This document shows positions 60,621 to 64,000 of a DNA stretch of 64,000 nucleotides, one piece after another. The stretch lies in assembly GCA_963576565.1 (NCBI GenBank), contig OY755046.1, positions 57,949,471 through 58,013,470 on the forward strand, read 5' to 3'. The stretch is from Aspidapion aeneum. Lineage: Eukaryota > Arthropoda > Insecta > Coleoptera > Brentidae. A program made the translations under genes and the position numbers. The notes below the pieces were generated by a model. It was not told where the DNA came from, made no database searches, and saw only the letters and a program-made list of their open reading frames with translations. How positions within the stretch are numbered: position 1 is the first letter of the stretch; each line of letters opens with the position of its first letter.

Positions 60621-61978
60621 AATTGCTAACTTGAGAACAGCGCTAAACTATTTATCTCTCTAAGTGCCGTTTATTTAAATAGCGATCTTACTTCAATTCA
60701 GATATTTTCAATGGCCAAACGATCGTTGACGAACCCTGTATATTCCTACTACATACTTTTCTAGTTTTCGCAATATAGGTCTAAAATGTGCTAGAAAAAT
60801 TATTATTCATCCCCAGTATAAGGCAAGAATGAATATAAAAATCTAAACGGTTTAACCCCATAAAACCCTTGATCCCCGCCCAAAGCCCAAAAAGAGCAAA
60901 AATGGCAAAATGGAAATTTCATGCTGGTGTCGCAAAGTAATGGTCAAAGTACACCCGCCATATAGTTAATTCTTGTAGGTATCCATCAAATACGTTAAAG
61001 CATAATTATGGGGCATACCAATTTACTCTCACACGCGATACTTGAAGGCAGGACCCCTATTTAATTCTTAATGTTCCTTTTTCGGGTAGACAGGATTTCG
61101 GTTACTGCGCATGCGTTAGTTTTGATGGTTTTGGAACATACTCCGATACGTCACTAGATTATTCGACAATTATTGTCAAAAGTTTAGGGTTATGTTTATT
61201 GTTATTTTTCTAAAAACTAGTTGATTGGATGAAAATTTATTAAATTGTGGATTAATATTTTAGTTTTTCTAAAAACAATTGTGCAGATTTATTGTGGACA
61301 CCATGAAGAAATGTTTAATGGCATTTATAAACACAATGAAGACACAAACCGCACATGTTTTTCGTGAATTATTTCCCATTTTTCACAGAAAAAAACATAA
61401 TTTTACACGACAAACGCGAAACACCGCAAAATGTAAATAAGAAACAAAGATGGCCTCCACCTACACGGCAGCTGTGTGTCTACATAACAAGAGATACGCC
61501 TGCGCACTAGAAAATTCGCGTCCGCGAATTAAAATTTGCTATTGTTTCCAAAGTCAGCTATGAGCGCTTCACTTTTCGATTCCTTGAACATGTATTTATG
61601 CTATAACGTATTTGGTATCCATCGTTTAAATCGAATGGAAATTGTGTGTAGCTTTGCCAGGCGTCCCGATTTTTCGGGTAGACGGCTGAAGGCCTAAAGA
61701 GGAGAAACTTATTGACTTTAAGAAGAAAACAATCTCAAAGTTGAGTTCACCCCGTCTGGGAAAACAACCGTTTATTAAAAAAAAACAAAAAAAAATCGGC
61801 AACACACTAGAAGCTTACCTGTTTTCAGTGTTCTTCTATTAACAGCAGTTCCACATTTTCACTCACGGTGCCGCGGACTCTCTTGTGGATGGATTCTTTA
61901 TCTGAATCCCAAAACACGTGCGACTTCTTTAGATGATTTTTCGCAAGTGGTTTTTCATTCCAATGTTCAAAGATAATA
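60621..61978. other. No gene seen
   Basis: Less AT-rich in parts than the array, but without a recognised domain or repeat partner. ccctgtatatt at about 60736 mirrors aatatacaggctg near 48483 on the other side of the array; only about 10 bases match. Confidence 0.45.
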
Positions 61979-62176
61979 GGGACCTATTGCAATTAGTGCC
62001 AGGCACATTGTGCCGGGCACTATATTGAGTTTCGCATTAAAAACTGACAGTTGATCTTTCAAAATTGACATACCAAAGTCGAATTTGTAAATCCAGTCGT
62101 TTATTTTCCATTAATAGTGGCGTCACTATTAATTCCGGCTCTTATAATACACAATGGCCTAATTTTAAAAAAAGAC
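61979..62176. mobile_element. F3 MITE, copy 4, right-truncated
   Basis: Starts after TA at 61977-61978 with gggacctattgcaattagtg and follows the family (tttattttccattaatagtg, aattccggctcttataata) to about 62176, where the match stops before the right TIR. Confidence 0.7.
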
Positions 62177-62449
62177 TAATAACTTTCATTAATCACCTGA
62201 TCGGAATTTTCCCAAACAAGGAGTCCGTTTTTTAAAGGCTTGGGTATATAGCCCAAAAATATCAAAACAAAATTTAAAGGTTAGGTTTTCCCAGAATTAA
62301 AATAAATATAAAACTAACTGGCAGCATTAAACATCGATATTTGCCCGCATTAGGACCTGTGTCCCGAGTCCTGGAAATCCCCTCTTCGGGACAGCAACTG
62401 TTCCGATTTTTGCTATTTTTCTTTTTTAGTTCAAAATCTGAAGTAAAAA

Positions 62450-62770
62450 GCTTCATTAAAAACAAAAATTGATTATTCTTTAAAGGTTATAATCGAAATT
62501 TGCCGCCGTCTTAAAAGTTAAGATGTTGGACAGAATCATACTTGACCATAAAAGCAGAGAGAACTACTTCACCGATTTTATTTCTTTGAACTTTGTGTTA
62601 AGCGGGAGAAAAGAAAACATCTTATAAATAAGAATAAACACGCCATTTTGAAAAATCAAGTATGATTCTGTTCCACATCTTAAATTCTAAGATGGCAAAT
62701 TTTGATTATGACCTTTAAAGAGCAATCAATTCTCACCATGATTTTTTTTATTTCACTAAGAACGAATTTA
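62450..62770. repeat. F7 repeat copy
   Basis: Carries two catcttaa..ttaagatg hairpins (about 62509 and 62680) and gattctgt-type blocks shared with 46600-47930. Confidence 0.65.
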
Positions 62771-63689
62771 TGGATGATTCTACCAAAAGTGGGCTATATG
62801 GATATCATTTTTGGTCATTGTCTTTAAATAACAGTACAGCACAGTAAATAATTTTGCTTTTTTAAATTTATGTAACTAATTAGGTGTAAGCTAAAAAACA
62901 TTTATTTTCCCGAATTTTAGGAATTATTGCATAAAAATTCCAGAGGGGTGAGTACCAGAGGAATGAGTTTTTTAATGGTTTTCCAATTTAAATCAAAATC
63001 TATTTAGACTACTTAACTTAAGTTTTATAAAAACAAAGTTCCTATACTTATAATTTTAAAACAATCAACAAAAAAATACTATTGATATCAGTCGAATATT
63101 TACTTACCAGAGGGATGATAATTGAAGCGTTCCTTTTTGATTTCTCCGAAAAAAACTAATTTTCTGCCGAAAATAAAAAGAGCTATAACTTAAACCAAAC
63201 TAAAGTTGACATTATCTGTCACAACTTGTTACCCTCACAAGTAAATTAGATATCCAGGGCCGTCTCTTTCTCTAGAAATTAACCCGTGGTATTCACAAAT
63301 CTTGTGTTATTAAAAATTGAGCACGTTTAAAATTGTAAAATTTTCCGGAGAAGATGTGAATTCGGATTTTCAAAAATATGACTGCAAACTTAAGTTTTAT
63401 CAATTTTTTGATAAATTGTTAAGACTTGGTTAAATATTATTTATTAGAAAATTTTTTTCAATTTGAGTTTTTAATATTTGGTTTGGGACAACAGCAGAGG
63501 AATAAGGTATTTGCTTTGTAATAAAAAAAATTATAAACTTGCAATTTTTTTGTGCATTAAACTCAAATGCTCCATAAAGAAAACATTTTGTTTTAAATCT
63601 TATAACTAAAACTATGCTTCATTTGCAGTCTGTATTTGAAAAATATGCATTCCCACTCCACAGCACCATTTTTGTAGAATCATCCATAT
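62771..63689. other. No gene seen
   Basis: AT-rich, no partner in the window. Flanked on both sides by F7, so it may be an insertion in one F7 copy; ccatatggatat-like and tagaatcatccatata edges (about 62770-62810 and 63675) hint at related ends. Confidence 0.4.
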
Positions 63690-64000
63690 AAGGAAATTAA
63701 TGCAGACAGGATTGGCAATTCAATCGTTTAATCTGTAAAACAATGGTTGAAACAAAAATAGATTTTTTTGGGAACCATCACATCGATTGTGGGGGAAAAG
63801 TGAAATGAAGTGATTTTCTATAAATCAAAAAAAAACTAAAACATTTTCGGAAAACAAGAATAAACACGCCATTTTGAAGAATCAAGTATGATTCTGTCCG
63901 CCATCTTAAATTTTAAGATGGCGATAAACTTTGATCACGATCTTTAAAAAAAAGCAATCAATCCTAACCAGAATGTTTTTTATTTCATTAAAATCGGTTC
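63690..64000. repeat. F7 repeat copy, running off the window
   Basis: Contains the perfect-looking hairpin gccatcttaaattttaagat ggc at about 63900-63923 and ends in attaaaatcggttc, the reverse of the family's accgattttNatgaaat block. Confidence 0.7.

Overview
This window looks like arthropod, most likely insect, nuclear DNA. It is AT-rich, has spliced exons with GT/AG borders, and is mostly transposable elements and satellite. The only host gene I can support is the 3' end of a LIM-homeobox gene of the Lim1 (Lhx1/5) type at 1873-4461 on the + strand. Two exons encode the second half of homeodomain helix 3, a Gly/Pro-rich tail and a C-terminus resembling the conserved Lhx1/5 end. The LIM domains and the first part of the homeodomain must lie upstream of base 1. 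A beetle-like or other large-genome insect would fit the repeat load, but that is a guess.

Layout. 1-1872 is the end of an upstream Lim1 intron. 1873-4461 holds two exons around a 2.1 kb intron filled with two insertions. At 4.6-5.0 kb there are two antisense tRNA-derived SINE fragments. 5-31 kb is layered non-autonomous DNA: a palindromic 1.8 kb element, TA-flanked MITEs, a piggyBac-type MITE with TTAA ends, a pogo-like element, foldback hairpins and a decayed LINE. A tandem array with a 565 bp period (28.7-30.4 kb) carries a piece of reverse transcriptase. 31.1-34.4 kb is an essentially full-length LINE (EN-RT ORF of 968 aa, minus strand) with 11 bp target duplications. 35-48 kb has LINE fragments, a degenerate minisatellite, a tandem array built on an RNase H fragment, a second LINE family inserted in an older repeat, and foldback arrays. 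48.9-59.8 kb is a satellite-like array of about 18 monomers with a modal period of 503 bp, interrupted by a 5'-truncated copy of the 31 kb LINE. 59.6-60.6 kb is a near-identical 500 bp tandem duplication. The rest is palindromic repeats and AT-rich sequence.

Because many repeats occur two or more times here, one copy often shows what another looked like before an insertion. This gives exact insertion sites for three LINEs and supports one of the MITEs. It also exposes short inserted runs of the pentamer TTCGG (CCGAA) at break-like junctions in unrelated repeats. I consider that the least expected signal in the window: it may mark telomerase-type or templated repair at DNA breaks. No CRISPR arrays, rRNA genes, intact tRNA genes or bacterial features were seen. 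Family names F1-F9 and LINE-A/B are labels local to this report. All homologies were judged by eye.
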